A stretch of DNA of 64,000 nucleotides from CAADGY01 sp900696665 (GTDB taxonomy: Bacteria; Acidobacteriota; Terriglobia; Bryobacterales; Bryobacteraceae): assembly GCA_035063885.1 (NCBI GenBank), contig JAPSFM010000001.1, positions 1 to 64,000 of the forward strand. The letters run 5' to 3'. This document shows, piece by piece, positions 1-8,977 of this stretch (within the stretch, counting starts at the first letter, position 1; each line of letters begins with the position of its first letter). The notes beneath the pieces were generated by a model. That model had not been told where the DNA came from. It made no database searches and saw nothing but the letters and a program-made list of their open reading frames with translations. Position numbers and translations under genes: made by a program.

Positions 1-2
1 TG

Positions 3-575
3 CGATCGGTGGAAGCATCCGAGGACGATGCCGGAAGTGGCGCACGCGATCTGCTTAACCACGGGTTCGCAGGATCGGATATTCTTGCCGCCATTGCGGC
101 GAGCGGACGCACTCCATACGTGCTCGGGGCCGTGGAGGCGGCGCGAAGTTGTGGAGCGGTCACCATCGGAATCAGTTGCACGCCAGACTCCCTGCTTGCC
201 AGGTCCGTGGACATCGCTATAACGCCGTTGACCGGTCCGGAGGTTGTCACGGGGTCCACTCGTCTGAAGGCCGGTACGGCTACCAAACTAGTGTTGAACA
301 TGCTGACGACAGCAGCGATGATCCGGCTCGGCCACGTTTATAGCAACCTTATGGTGAACGTACAGCCGATGAACGAAAAGCTGGTTGATCGTGCGCGGCG
401 GATTGTTGCGTCGGCAACCGGCCTCGATTATGCAAAGGCTGCGGAGGTGTTCGAACAAAGCGGGCGCAACGTCAAGACCGCCATCCTGATGGCCCGCAAG
501 AATATCGGCAAAACGGAAGCTGAGCAAATACTGGAAGAGGTTGCCGGTCGAATTTCGGACGCGTTGGGTCGATAA
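3..575 (+). CDS. murQ: N-acetylmuramic acid 6-phosphate etherase, 3' part
   Basis: This is the C-terminal part of a MurQ-family etherase, which removes D-lactate from N-acetylmuramic acid 6-phosphate during peptidoglycan recycling in the cytoplasm. The frame is open to the left edge, and the first visible codons (RSVEASEDD) match the interior acidic segment of MurQ rather than a start, so the GTG at 9 is internal. The visible 190 residues hold the second half of the SIS sugar-isomerase fold (GAVTIGISC, ITPLTGPEVVTGSTRLKAGT) and the helical C-terminal domain (NVKTAILMARKNIGKTEAEQ). The full protein is usually near 300 residues. It lies 9 bp before murA, so recycling and synthesis genes look co-transcribed. 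Confidence 0.9.
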   Translation, partial: RSVEASEDDAGSGARDLLNHGFAGSDILAAIAASGRTPYVLGAVEAARSCGAVTIGISCTPDSLLARSVDIAITPLTGPEVVTGSTRLKAGTATKLVLNMLTTAAMIRLGHVYSNLMVNVQPMNEKLVDRARRIVASATGLDYAKAAEVFEQSGRNVKTAILMARKNIGKTEAEQILEEVAGRISDALGR

Positions 576-584
576 TCAAAAAGA

Positions 585-1841
585 ATGGATAAGTTCTCCA
601 TACGCGGTGGAACCCCGCTGAAAGGCGAAATCGCGATCAGCGGATCGAAGAATTCCGGTTTGCCAGCTCTGGCGGCCTGTCTGCTCACCGATCAACCCGT
701 AGTTCTGCACCGTGTGCCGAGAGTGCGTGATATCCGCACCATGAAAAGCCTGCTTGCGTCCACCGGCGCGAAGGTCGATCGGAGAGGAAGCGGCCCGCTG
801 TCGGTGCAGGCGGAAAGAATCATCCGCCCTGAGGCTCCCTACGATCTTGTGAAGACCATGCGCGCCTCGAGCCTGGTGCTTGGCCCTTTGGTGGCACGCA
901 CCGGCAGGGCCAGGGTTTCACTTCCCGGAGGCTGCGCCATCGGCGCTCGTCCTATCAATCTGCATATGAGAGCTCTCGAGCAACTGGGGGCGCGAATCCG
1001 GCAGGAACACGGCTACGTGGAAGCCGAAGCGCCGGAAGGGCTCCATGGAGCAGCCATCCATTTCGACCGCATTACGGTTACCGGAACCGAAGACCTGATG
1101 ATGGCTGCGGTTTTGGCCAAAGGCGAAACAATTCTTGAGAACGCCGCCCGGGAACCGGAGGTCTCAGACTTGGCCGAACTGCTCACCAGGATGGGCGCGC
1201 AAATACAGGGGGCAGGCACCTCCACCATTCACATTCAAGGCGTCGATCATCTTGGGGGCGCTGAGCACACTATCATACCCGACCGCATTGAAGCAGGAAC
1301 CTTTCTGATCGCGGGCGCGATTACGGGCGGCGATATCACGGTGACGGGAGCTATCGCCGAGCACCTGACGGCGCTGCTGTTGAAATTGGGAGAAGCCGGG
1401 GTGGAAGTGGACACCGGCGGCGGGCGGATCCATGTGCGATCCTCCGGCAGCCTCCGGGCGGTGGACGCTACTACCGAAGAATACCCTGGTTTTCCGACCG
1501 ATCTCCAGGCGCAATTCATGGCGCTGATGACGCAGGCCGAGGGGATTTCTTTCATCACGGAAACGATCTTCGAAAATCGCTTCATGCACGTGCCGGAGTT
1601 GGTCCGGATGGGCGCCAATATCCGTATCGAGGGGCGGCAGGCCATCGTGGCCGGCAAACGGGATTTAAGCGGTGCGGGCGTCATTGCGTCCGATCTTCGC
1701 GCCAGCGCCTCGCTGGTGCTCGCTGGCCTGGTTGCCAAAGGAGAAACCATCGTAGACCGCGTGTATCATATTGATCGCGGATACGAGAAAATTGAAGGTA
1801 AATTGATGCGCGCCGGCGCACAGATCCGGCGTTTCGATTAA
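585..1841 (+). CDS. murA: UDP-N-acetylglucosamine 1-carboxyvinyltransferase
   Basis: MurA transfers enolpyruvate from PEP to UDP-GlcNAc, the first committed step of peptidoglycan synthesis, in the cytoplasm. The 418-residue product has the usual length of two inside-out alpha/beta domains. It carries the N-terminal SGSKNSGLPALAA segment with the substrate-binding Lys-Asn pair near residues 22-23, and the catalytic loop SLPGGCAIGARPINLH with Cys at about 117, the residue attacked by fosfomycin in sensitive MurA. The C-terminal DRGYEKIEGKL is also typical. It starts 9 bp after murQ and is followed 5 bp later by a rhodanese, which suggests one operon. Confidence 0.97.
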   Translation: MDKFSIRGGTPLKGEIAISGSKNSGLPALAACLLTDQPVVLHRVPRVRDIRTMKSLLASTGAKVDRRGSGPLSVQAERIIRPEAPYDLVKTMRASSLVLGPLVARTGRARVSLPGGCAIGARPINLHMRALEQLGARIRQEHGYVEAEAPEGLHGAAIHFDRITVTGTEDLMMAAVLAKGETILENAAREPEVSDLAELLTRMGAQIQGAGTSTIHIQGVDHLGGAEHTIIPDRIEAGTFLIAGAITGGDITVTGAIAEHLTALLLKLGEAGVEVDTGGGRIHVRSSGSLRAVDATTEEYPGFPTDLQAQFMALMTQAEGISFITETIFENRFMHVPELVRMGANIRIEGRQAIVAGKRDLSGAGVIASDLRASASLVLAGLVAKGETIVDRVYHIDRGYEKIEGKLMRAGAQIRRFD

Positions 1842-1846
1842 AGACT

Positions 1847-2215
1847 ATGCGACATAGCCCTGGGTTTCTGTCTTTAGTGAATGATGCGAAATCGCGCGTG
1901 AAAGAGATCAACATCGAGGAGTACCGGGCGCTGAAAGAAGCAGGCACGCCTCACGTTCTTGTCGACACTCGCGAAGATAGCGAGTGGACGGCGGGCCACG
2001 CAGCGAATGCCGTTCATCTGGGCAAAGGCGTGATCGAACGCGATATTGAAACAAAGATTCCAGACAAGAACACCAAATTGATTCTGTATTGCGGAGGTGG
2101 GTTCCGCTCTGCGCTGGCGGCGGACGCACTTCAAAAGATGGGGTATACGGATGCCATTTCGCTCGATGGTGGCTGGCGGGCATGGCAGATGGCGGGTCTT
2201 CCGGTCAGCAAGTAG
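1847..2215 (+). CDS. Single-domain rhodanese-like protein
   Basis: A 122-residue single rhodanese domain, expected to carry or transfer sulfane sulfur as a cysteine persulfide. The VLVDTREDSEWTAGHAANA segment is the conserved first half, and the active-site loop YCGGGFRSA places the catalytic Cys near residue 82. The LDGGWRAWQMAGLPV end is the usual closing helix and strand. No signal peptide is seen, so it is probably cytoplasmic. An internal GTG near 1877 is an alternative start. It follows murA by 5 bp and converges with the barrel gene on the other strand. Its sulfur acceptor cannot be read from the sequence. Confidence 0.85.
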   Translation: MRHSPGFLSLVNDAKSRVKEINIEEYRALKEAGTPHVLVDTREDSEWTAGHAANAVHLGKGVIERDIETKIPDKNTKLILYCGGGFRSALAADALQKMGYTDAISLDGGWRAWQMAGLPVSK

Positions 2216-2224
2216 CGGGCGGCC

Positions 2225-4237
2225 TCAGAACGACCACAGCAGGCTCGTGTAGCCGGTATGCGCCCTGTAGTTCTGCGGGATCTGGAATTTCTCACCGTAG
2301 TCATAGAACTGGTAGCCGGCATTCCAACGCAGCTTGCTATGGATGCGGAATGAGATACGCACCATGGGCGAGTGGTAAGTGAGCGGGAAGCTCTGCGCCG
2401 GAGCGAACGTGTCAAAGACAGGGCCGGCCTGCTGGAGCGCCTGTGTTGCAGGCGCCGGTTGCAGGAGCCCCGCACGCCCATCTCCGGTATCTTCCACTCT
2501 TACGTACCCCGCATAAAAATCCGCGCGGCGTCCGATGCTCAACCGTAGGCCGGCATGCGCGGAGTGGATGTTGCTGATGTAGACGGAACTGGTTCCTTCG
2601 ATCAGGTTGGAGTTCGCGAAATAAGCCAGCCCCGACGTGGTGTCCAAGTGCGCTTTCGAATAGCCGCCGTCGACAGAAAACCACGTAACCGGAGTCCAGG
2701 CTGCATCGAAAGAATAGGTCTGCGACCGTGCGCTGTGCGCCGAAAGAGAGACCGAATTGGTGTTGTAGAGGAGTCTTGCCGCCGCGGAAAGCGAAATCTG
2801 CCCAGCCTGATATTGCACCCGCCCCGAAGCGGTGTGGTAGTCTCGATTCGAAATGGGAAAAAACGGCCTGTTTGCGCGTCCGATTTCGCCTTCGATATTC
2901 ACTCGCGCGCCCTTGGCGGGTATAAGCCGGATTCCAGCCGCGCCCGCATGCAGGTTGTTGGTCTGCTTCGCCGCCAGGCGCTCCACGCCGAAACCGAAAT
3001 CCGACTGCTGGATAGACTCTATCCTCCTGCTGGCAAAGCGGTAGCCTGTAAACAAACCCAACCACTGTGACGCACGGACATTGAGATCAGTGGAGTTTGT
3101 AATTGTCCGGATGGCAAGCAGGCTGAAGTTCAGGGAACGCAATAGCGCCTGTGAATTTGAGAATTCCCGATAAGTGTTGTCGCCTTCCATCCTCGTGTTG
3201 TGAAAGGCGATGTGATTAGTGAGGCTGATTCTTTCGTGAGGAAAGGCGTTTACGGTGATGCTGCCGGCGCTGACGGGACGGCGTCCCGTCCCGAATACGA
3301 GAATCGCACGGTTGCGCTCGGCGCCAAACGTCATCCCGGAGGCCAGTTCATCCAAAACGAAGTTGCGGCGCCCTTCCGAGTAAGAGTAGCGCATGTTCAC
3401 GCCGAGCCAGCCGCTTGCTTCCTTAAGCAGCGCAAAGCGCCAGTAGGGGGTGTTGCCATGGTACGGCTCCACGCGTCCAAACCTCGAGAGAACAATGGCG
3501 CCGGTAGCATTATTGCCGGCGAGTTGGTCGAGATCGTAAGTACTATCCTCTTTGAAGTTGTCCCAACCGCGAAGCCACAGCAGTGTGGCGCCAAATACTC
3601 GTATCTCACCGCCGACCCGGTATTCGTTCCTCAACCGCCGCACCCGCGAGAACAGCACAAACTCATCCTGAAGAGGTCCGAACTGCTGCACGGTAGATAA
3701 CGCCGGACCGTCCTGTGCATTCCGGGTATATCCGAAAACGAGCCTCACGGCGGATTGTGGGAACAGCGTCAGATCGTGGTCCTGCAAACGCCGTTCGGTG
3801 TTCATCCGATGGTTACCGGAATCGATGGTTAAGCTCCGGTTTAGATAATCATTCAAGCGCCAGGACATGTCATACCGGAAGAGGCTGTTCTTTTGTAGCC
3901 GCAGCGACGAATATTGGTAGGGGTCGTTGCCCAACCCCTGTGCGGTGAGAACGATTTCATCGAAGTACTTCCCATGCCCTTCCCGGGAATTGACTCTGAA
4001 ATTGGCACCCAGAAGGCGAATGCCATTTCCGAAGTTGATGTCGCTGCGGTATTTGTCGAGATCGCCCTCCACCGAATGGAACCGGTAACCGGTTTCAAAC
4101 GAGTTGACAAAGTTATAACCATGCCAGTCCTCGCCGCGCGCGGGTCCCACACTCAGCGCCGTCGGCGCGATAACTGGCTGCGCCAGCAGCGCTGGTGTGC
4201 AAAGCATTACATGAACAAAAAGTGTCTGCAATCGCAT
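2225..4237 (-). CDS. MtrB/PioB-like large outer-membrane beta-barrel
   Basis: A protein of about 670 residues with a signal peptide (MRLQTLFVHVMLCTPALLAQ) and then a long series of alternating polar/aromatic beta strands ending in SLLWSF, as in outer-membrane barrels. Size and pairing with the decaheme gene just upstream point to the MtrB/PioB class of porins that sheath a periplasmic multiheme cytochrome. The reading frame is open to 4306, but the start at 4237 is chosen because it begins the signal peptide and lies 8 bp after the cytochrome stop. I see no N-terminal CXXC of the Shewanella MtrB kind. Family assignment rests on architecture and context, so a plain porin is possible. Confidence 0.72.
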   Translation of the reverse strand: MRLQTLFVHVMLCTPALLAQPVIAPTALSVGPARGEDWHGYNFVNSFETGYRFHSVEGDLDKYRSDINFGNGIRLLGANFRVNSREGHGKYFDEIVLTAQGLGNDPYQYSSLRLQKNSLFRYDMSWRLNDYLNRSLTIDSGNHRMNTERRLQDHDLTLFPQSAVRLVFGYTRNAQDGPALSTVQQFGPLQDEFVLFSRVRRLRNEYRVGGEIRVFGATLLWLRGWDNFKEDSTYDLDQLAGNNATGAIVLSRFGRVEPYHGNTPYWRFALLKEASGWLGVNMRYSYSEGRRNFVLDELASGMTFGAERNRAILVFGTGRRPVSAGSITVNAFPHERISLTNHIAFHNTRMEGDNTYREFSNSQALLRSLNFSLLAIRTITNSTDLNVRASQWLGLFTGYRFASRRIESIQQSDFGFGVERLAAKQTNNLHAGAAGIRLIPAKGARVNIEGEIGRANRPFFPISNRDYHTASGRVQYQAGQISLSAAARLLYNTNSVSLSAHSARSQTYSFDAAWTPVTWFSVDGGYSKAHLDTTSGLAYFANSNLIEGTSSVYISNIHSAHAGLRLSIGRRADFYAGYVRVEDTGDGRAGLLQPAPATQALQQAGPVFDTFAPAQSFPLTYHSPMVRISFRIHSKLRWNAGYQFYDYGEKFQIPQNYRAHTGYTSLLWSF

Positions 4238-4245
4238 GGCACAGC

Positions 4246-5166
4246 TCAACGCAGGAATCGAGGATCGGCATTCGAACCATGTATCCGGACATGACAACTG
4301 GTGCAATTCCGGAAACGCGGGTCGGTCATGTTATGTGACGCGGATTGAAGCGTGATGCCATCTCCCTGGCGGCCGAACTCACCCGCTCCGTTGTGGCACT
4401 CCAGGCACACAGTGAAGACGACCGGTCTTTTCAGGAGGCGTGCATTCATCGATCCGTGCGGCACGTGACACGTCTCACATCCCTCAACACGCACCGCGGG
4501 ATGCTCGAACACGAAGGGGCCTCGCTTGTCGGAGTGGCATTTCATGCAGGGCTCTTCGGTCGCAGTCCCGCGGTCCACCATACGGGGACGCACGCCCATA
4601 TTCCAGGTGGGCGCCGGAGCGCCGTGCGGGTTATGACAATCTGTACAATTCATGAATCCCTCGTTTACGCGGTGCTTGGATGGCATGGAGAACTGCGCGC
4701 GCACCGCTGGATGGCAGGTATAGCAGAGGGATGCCTGGTCAGACTTGAGTAAAGAGCGCGGGGTTGGAGACCGGTGAATCGAATGGCAACTCGAGCACAC
4801 GACATCTTCCAGTGTGTGTGCGGACCGGCGAATATTGGAGCGGGAGATCTCACTCGCATGGCAACGCAAGCAGTTGTCCAGAATCTCCCCTTGCGGCTTT
4901 TCCGAGAAAGCGAATATCGTCCCCTTGCCGCCACGCGCTTCGACGTGGGCCTTGCCTGGCCCGTGACAACTCTCACATCCTGTGTCTGCGGGAGCCGAGG
5001 TGCCACGGGCGATAGATTTGTAATGTGGGTTTTTATAGAAGCTCAGCCAGACATTCGGATGGCAAGCCTTGCATACATTGCTGCCTATGTACTGGCTGGG
5101 TGACGGCTCCTGGGCCGTCATTAGATTTGCAAATAATACGGCGAAAAAGAGTAGCCGGAGGTCCAT
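4246..5166 (-). CDS. Exported decaheme c-type cytochrome (DmsE/MtrA-like)
   Basis: An approximately 306-residue exported cytochrome with signal peptide (MDLRLLFFAVLFANLMTAQ) and exactly ten CXXCH heme motifs spread from about residue 32 to 292 (CKACH, CESCH, CLRCH, CSSCH, CYTCH, CTDCH, CMKCH, CETCH, CLECH, CTSCH). Size and heme count match the DmsE/MtrA decaheme group, which moves electrons through an outer-membrane barrel. The barrel gene follows after 8 bp. A GTG six bases upstream (5172) is an alternative start. No extracellular MtrC/OmcA-type cytochrome or inner-membrane quinol oxidase is seen in the window. The direction of electron flow cannot be read here. Confidence 0.9.
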   Translation of the reverse strand: MDLRLLFFAVLFANLMTAQEPSPSQYIGSNVCKACHPNVWLSFYKNPHYKSIARGTSAPADTGCESCHGPGKAHVEARGGKGTIFAFSEKPQGEILDNCLRCHASEISRSNIRRSAHTLEDVVCSSCHSIHRSPTPRSLLKSDQASLCYTCHPAVRAQFSMPSKHRVNEGFMNCTDCHNPHGAPAPTWNMGVRPRMVDRGTATEEPCMKCHSDKRGPFVFEHPAVRVEGCETCHVPHGSMNARLLKRPVVFTVCLECHNGAGEFGRQGDGITLQSASHNMTDPRFRNCTSCHVRIHGSNADPRFLR

Positions 5167-5208
5167 CGCCACCCATTAATGGTAGACGAAAACCCCTTGT
5201 CACAATTG

Positions 5209-5850
5209 CTAAAAGGTGACGCCGATTCCAAGCATTGGCACGAAATTGTGCAGCCAGCCGCTCAGTTCCGCACCACGGTTCGGAGTCAGTAGTTTCTTGG
5301 GTAGCGGTGTCATATAGTCGCGGAACTCGAGGCGCAGGTGTAGACCGGAGCGCAGCGCCATCTTAAAGCCGGCTCCGGCGGCGAGCATACCACTCCACTG
5401 ATCTGCCTTGCTCAACAGCACAAATTGACTCAATGGCTGGTAGGCGGGCTCGGTTCCAGTACCCCGGTAGTATTTTCCCCCGCCGCCAATAGCGATGAAG
5501 GGCCGGACTGCGGACTCGGGAGGCGCTGTATAGAAAAGTAAATCGTAGTGTATCGCGTGAGACTGCGCGGAAAATGTGGCCGACTCGCCGTTTCCAGATA
5601 CCTTCATATCGTTTTTCAGAAAAAGATATCGGATCTCCCCGCCGATATTGCGATGCATCTCATGGCCTAGAATCAAGCCGCCGGCAAAACCGGTCCTAAA
5701 TCCCGTGGATGCCTTCGCACTCTCTGACGTGACAGTCTTCGAGAGATAGAAACTGCCGCCGCCAACGGCGGCGAAGTCCCAAATCGGGTCAGCCCCCGGA
5801 AGTTGGGCCGGCAGCAGGGCAGCAGTCGTGATGAGAAGCAAAGTCCGCAT
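5209..5850 (-). CDS. Small outer-membrane beta-barrel protein
   Basis: A 213-residue protein with a signal peptide (MRTLLLITTAALLPAQLPGA) and a body of amphipathic strands rich in glycine and aromatic residues, ending in GIGVTF, the terminal-aromatic signature of BamA substrates. It resembles the eight-stranded OmpA/opacity-like barrels (outer-membrane beta-barrel domain family). It sits 15 bp after the propeller gene and 42 bp before the decaheme cytochrome, all on the minus strand, so it may belong to the same unit. It could be a structural partner of the conduit or an unrelated small porin. No catalytic residues are evident. Confidence 0.7.
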   Translation of the reverse strand: MRTLLLITTAALLPAQLPGADPIWDFAAVGGGSFYLSKTVTSESAKASTGFRTGFAGGLILGHEMHRNIGGEIRYLFLKNDMKVSGNGESATFSAQSHAIHYDLLFYTAPPESAVRPFIAIGGGGKYYRGTGTEPAYQPLSQFVLLSKADQWSGMLAAGAGFKMALRSGLHLRLEFRDYMTPLPKKLLTPNRGAELSGWLHNFVPMLGIGVTF

Positions 5851-5865
5851 GATGATCGATCGGTG

Positions 5866-8800
5866 TCATTCGACGACACGCACTTCAACACTAGTAGTGC
5901 TTCCACCCTGGGAAATTAACAGGGGAATTGAAAGTCCGGTGGAAATTGTTATCGGGACGCCTGCATCGATCCGGTAAACACCCACTTGGCCTGGAGCAAG
6001 ACCAGCGAACTTGACGTCGAGGCTCACACCGCCCAGAGTCACCGTAGGTGCCACAAGACTGGCAGCGGGCGGGTCTGCGGGAGCCGGCATGCCGGTTTCC
6101 ACCGAGGGCCATGTCTTTCCTAGCCCGGTGAGATAGATCGTAATCGTTTCGCCTCTGTGGATCGGGTTAGAAATCGTTACCAGGCTGCTGTTACTCCGGT
6201 AAATCGTAGGAAGATTACTAATTGGGCCGGCTGTTCCACTGTGAAAAATGCTCGGAGCGACCGGTGAAATCGTCAAATTAAAGTTGTCGCTGACGCCTCC
6301 GGGAGTTCTCAAAATCAATGTTGCATTTCCGTCCACCTGGAAGGGAAGTTGCGCATTAATCTGGCCGGGGGAGACAAATAGCATTGGCATAGGTACTCCA
6401 TTTGCCGTGAGACAGGTTTCTCCCAGCGCAGTGGGAAGAGGCATTTCTTTCGTTGCGGCGTTGATTGCGCTTAGGTTATTCCCAAACAGGGTGATCAACC
6501 CTCCGGGCGCGACTGGCTGCCTTAGGTCCGCGGCATTGACAATGCTGTCGATGCGCGGTGGAGCCAGTGAAGCATCGTAGTCCCAGGCGAGCACCGTAAA
6601 GCCGGATGTAGTCAGGTTTATGATGGCCTTGCGGCTGTACAGCGGAGCTACTGTTCGGGTGAACGCGGAGACGGCGCCTTTCAGGACCGGAGCTTCGGCA
6701 ATGCGCGTAGCTCTCATGGCGATCGGACCGCCAACGTCCAACCTTTCGATAACGCCTGGACTGGCTGAGTTGGGGGCGGTCGTGCGGAAGCCTCCGCGGT
6801 CCAGAAAAACATATCCGGAGGATAATCCGGTGGCGGAGCTGAATTTCTGCATCGGATAAAGAGACGCATTCAACATCTGGTGGCCGACGGCGTACACGTC
6901 ATAACTGGAAGCCGCGTAGCCTCCGGACAATGAGGTTTCATCCTTTCGGGAAGCGATGAAGCTATCTACGTTCGCGTTGTAAAGCATGATGGTTCCGTTT
7001 GCCTGGGCCACCAGGATCGCAGAGCCGTTAGGAGAAGCGGTCAGGACTGTGTCGGCGTCGACATCGTTCTTATAGATGCCGAGGCTGGGGAGTTCGACAG
7101 CCCTGCGAGTGCCCAAATCGACCCGGTCGATCGTATGTATCGGGCCGGCAACTCGCGAGGCGGCAAGAATAGCATTCCCCGAAGCGGCAATGGAGCGTGG
7201 ATAGTGCCCCGTAGGAAATACGATGGGCTGCTGCGGCTCCAATGTTTCGAGATCGAAGACATTCGCAATCTGTGAGTTGTCGTTGCCAACAATCAAATAG
7301 CGCCGGTCGAAGCTGATGGCCATCTGTGTTGGCGTATTGCCGGTTCTCAGCGTATGCACCAAGCTGTAGTTGGTGCCGTCATATACAAGGACCTGGTTCT
7401 TATCCTGGCGCAGCACGAAGAAGCGGTCCCGCTCCGGATCCGTCACAACGTCCACCAGCTTGCCCGGGGCGTTGATTACCGTGCCGCGCTGATCCGGGTC
7501 GCGCAGGTTGACGAGAACACGAACTGTCTCCGGGATGTTCACCGCGGCGGAAGACGAGATTGTCAGGGTGGCGGTGATCGTGCCTCGCTGGCCTTGGAAT
7601 GAGCCTGCGTCCACGCGTACGCGGACCGTCATGGGAGTCACTCCGGATGAAGGTGAGACCGATACACCCGGGCTCGAAGACGTAATCGCAAAGGGTGTTG
7701 CTCCGCCGCCGGGGTCGGAGATAACCAGTTCCTGCATCTGGGTACGGCGATCGCAGGCGTTGCTTTGAAACAGGAGATCCTCGCGTTGCGCACGAACTCG
7801 CCGGTATTGATCGAGCGAGCCGACGGGCAGCACCAGAACTCCACTGTCGGATACCGCATACATCGTTGAACCATCTGCGGACAACACACTCTTGCCGGCG
7901 AGGTTTTCGGGCAAAAGCAACCTTTCCCGCACCGTCAGGTTATCCAGGTCGGCGACGAGTAATTCCGGTGGATCCGGTGTTGTGGAGACAACGGGCGTGC
8001 CGGAGGACGACGAGTCCGAGGGCGAAACCGGCGCTGCGCGCGGGACCTGGCCGTAGAAGATCGAACGCTCGGAGTCAATCGCATGACCTCCGACGTTCAG
8101 CGAGCCAGATGCATCCCGAAACTGGGCCATCAGAACATCGGAAGCACCCACCGGCCGGAATACAGCCCATCCCGCGGCGTAGATCTGACCATCACGCGAT
8201 ACACTTACCACTCGCGGCCCCAACGGCGGTGTGGCCGTATATCCAAGTGAAATGACCTGTTTCATGCGGACGTCGTAGCGGAAGCGGATCGTATCGGTCA
8301 AGCCGAAGACCATCGTATGGTCCGCCGACGCGGCAACCGTGGCGGCGACGATCTGCGGAGGAAACTTCGGAGGCGGCACCGGCAGGGTATTCGCCGTCAC
8401 ACCCTCTACTGTGGCCAACACCTGCGTAGTGCCCAGCAGCGGATCAAAGAGGATGAATTCATTGGTCGTGACGATCAATGCGAGGCCATCGATTCCAAAC
8501 GCGACGCCCAGCGGAGGGTTGCCCATGGCGAACGTCTTCCGGTCATTCGTTTCCAGGTCGATGACGGTCAGCGCATTCGAGGAACTGCCCGGCGCCTGGA
8601 AGTTACCGTAATGCGTGACCACGAGATACCTGCCGTCTGGTGACAGCGCCATCGATGCTGGTTGTGGAGCCACATTCATCGAAGCCGGCTCGAGCGAGCG
8701 GCTGGCCAGAGACATAATTTCAATCCGGTTTGCTCCGAAATTGGCAATGTACAAACGCCCTCGCGCCTCATCGAGCGCAAGGTCTGCCGCGTGTCCTCCG

Positions 8801-8892
8801 ATCACTACAACTTTTCCGAAGGTTCCGGCGGATGCCGCCGCTACCAAAAGCAAACCGAGCATCAAGAGCTTCCAACACCCATTCGTTTTCAT
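5866..8892 (-). CDS. Secreted YVTN beta-propeller protein with Solibacter-type C-terminal domain
   Basis: A protein of about 1008 residues, exported by the signal peptide MKTNGCWKLLMLGLLLVAAASA. Two propeller-like repeat regions (LALDEARGRLYIANFGANRI, MALSPDGRYLVVTHYG, MAISFDRRYLIVGNDNSQI) flank an Ig-like stretch. The last 230 or so residues match the acidobacterial C-terminal domain (SIVNAADLRQPVAPGGLITL, FVSPGQINAQLPFQV, TIYLTGLG), known as a TIGR03437-like module. The start at 8892 is preferred over 8922 because AGGGGA lies seven bases upstream and the signal peptide begins there. It is the first gene of a run leading to the decaheme cytochrome and barrel. Its ligand and surface location are unknown. 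Confidence 0.8.
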   Translation of the reverse strand: MKTNGCWKLLMLGLLLVAAASAGTFGKVVVIGGHAADLALDEARGRLYIANFGANRIEIMSLASRSLEPASMNVAPQPASMALSPDGRYLVVTHYGNFQAPGSSSNALTVIDLETNDRKTFAMGNPPLGVAFGIDGLALIVTTNEFILFDPLLGTTQVLATVEGVTANTLPVPPPKFPPQIVAATVAASADHTMVFGLTDTIRFRYDVRMKQVISLGYTATPPLGPRVVSVSRDGQIYAAGWAVFRPVGASDVLMAQFRDASGSLNVGGHAIDSERSIFYGQVPRAAPVSPSDSSSSGTPVVSTTPDPPELLVADLDNLTVRERLLLPENLAGKSVLSADGSTMYAVSDSGVLVLPVGSLDQYRRVRAQREDLLFQSNACDRRTQMQELVISDPGGGATPFAITSSSPGVSVSPSSGVTPMTVRVRVDAGSFQGQRGTITATLTISSSAAVNIPETVRVLVNLRDPDQRGTVINAPGKLVDVVTDPERDRFFVLRQDKNQVLVYDGTNYSLVHTLRTGNTPTQMAISFDRRYLIVGNDNSQIANVFDLETLEPQQPIVFPTGHYPRSIAASGNAILAASRVAGPIHTIDRVDLGTRRAVELPSLGIYKNDVDADTVLTASPNGSAILVAQANGTIMLYNANVDSFIASRKDETSLSGGYAASSYDVYAVGHQMLNASLYPMQKFSSATGLSSGYVFLDRGGFRTTAPNSASPGVIERLDVGGPIAMRATRIAEAPVLKGAVSAFTRTVAPLYSRKAIINLTTSGFTVLAWDYDASLAPPRIDSIVNAADLRQPVAPGGLITLFGNNLSAINAATKEMPLPTALGETCLTANGVPMPMLFVSPGQINAQLPFQVDGNATLILRTPGGVSDNFNLTISPVAPSIFHSGTAGPISNLPTIYRSNSSLVTISNPIHRGETITIYLTGLGKTWPSVETGMPAPADPPAASLVAPTVTLGGVSLDVKFAGLAPGQVGVYRIDAGVPITISTGLSIPLLISQGGSTTSVEVRVVE

Positions 8893-8977
8893 ACAAGAGT
8901 CCCCTGTTACCAGCCGGCACAAAGTTTCATTTGTGGGGGAACAGGCGGCAAGCCTCCAATGCTCCCCCGAAAGATCG
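8893..8977 (-). promoter_or_regulatory. Folded mRNA leader with a possible Shine-Dalgarno switch
   Basis: Read on the minus strand, this leader has a hairpin with GGGGGA (8968-8963) pairing with TCCCCC (8940-8935) and an inner AGGC/GCCT stem. A second perfect hairpin follows, CACAAA-N6-TTTGTG (8935-8918), and then the ribosome site AGGGGA (8905-8900). The TCCCC of the first hairpin is also complementary to GGGGA of the ribosome site, so the two pairings exclude each other. That is the layout of a translational switch, but it matches no riboswitch class I know, and function is inferred only from complementarity. Confidence 0.4.

Noticed and set aside
2555..3070. 171-codon plus-strand frame inside the barrel gene
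   Set aside because: It runs antisense to a clearly coding barrel, has no signal or domain and no ribosome site; it mirrors the codon bias of the other strand.
8893..8977. Cyclic-di-GMP (GEMM) riboswitch before the propeller gene
   Set aside because: Location fits a surface gene, but the GEMM consensus loops are not present; only the hairpins and complementarity are kept as a claim.
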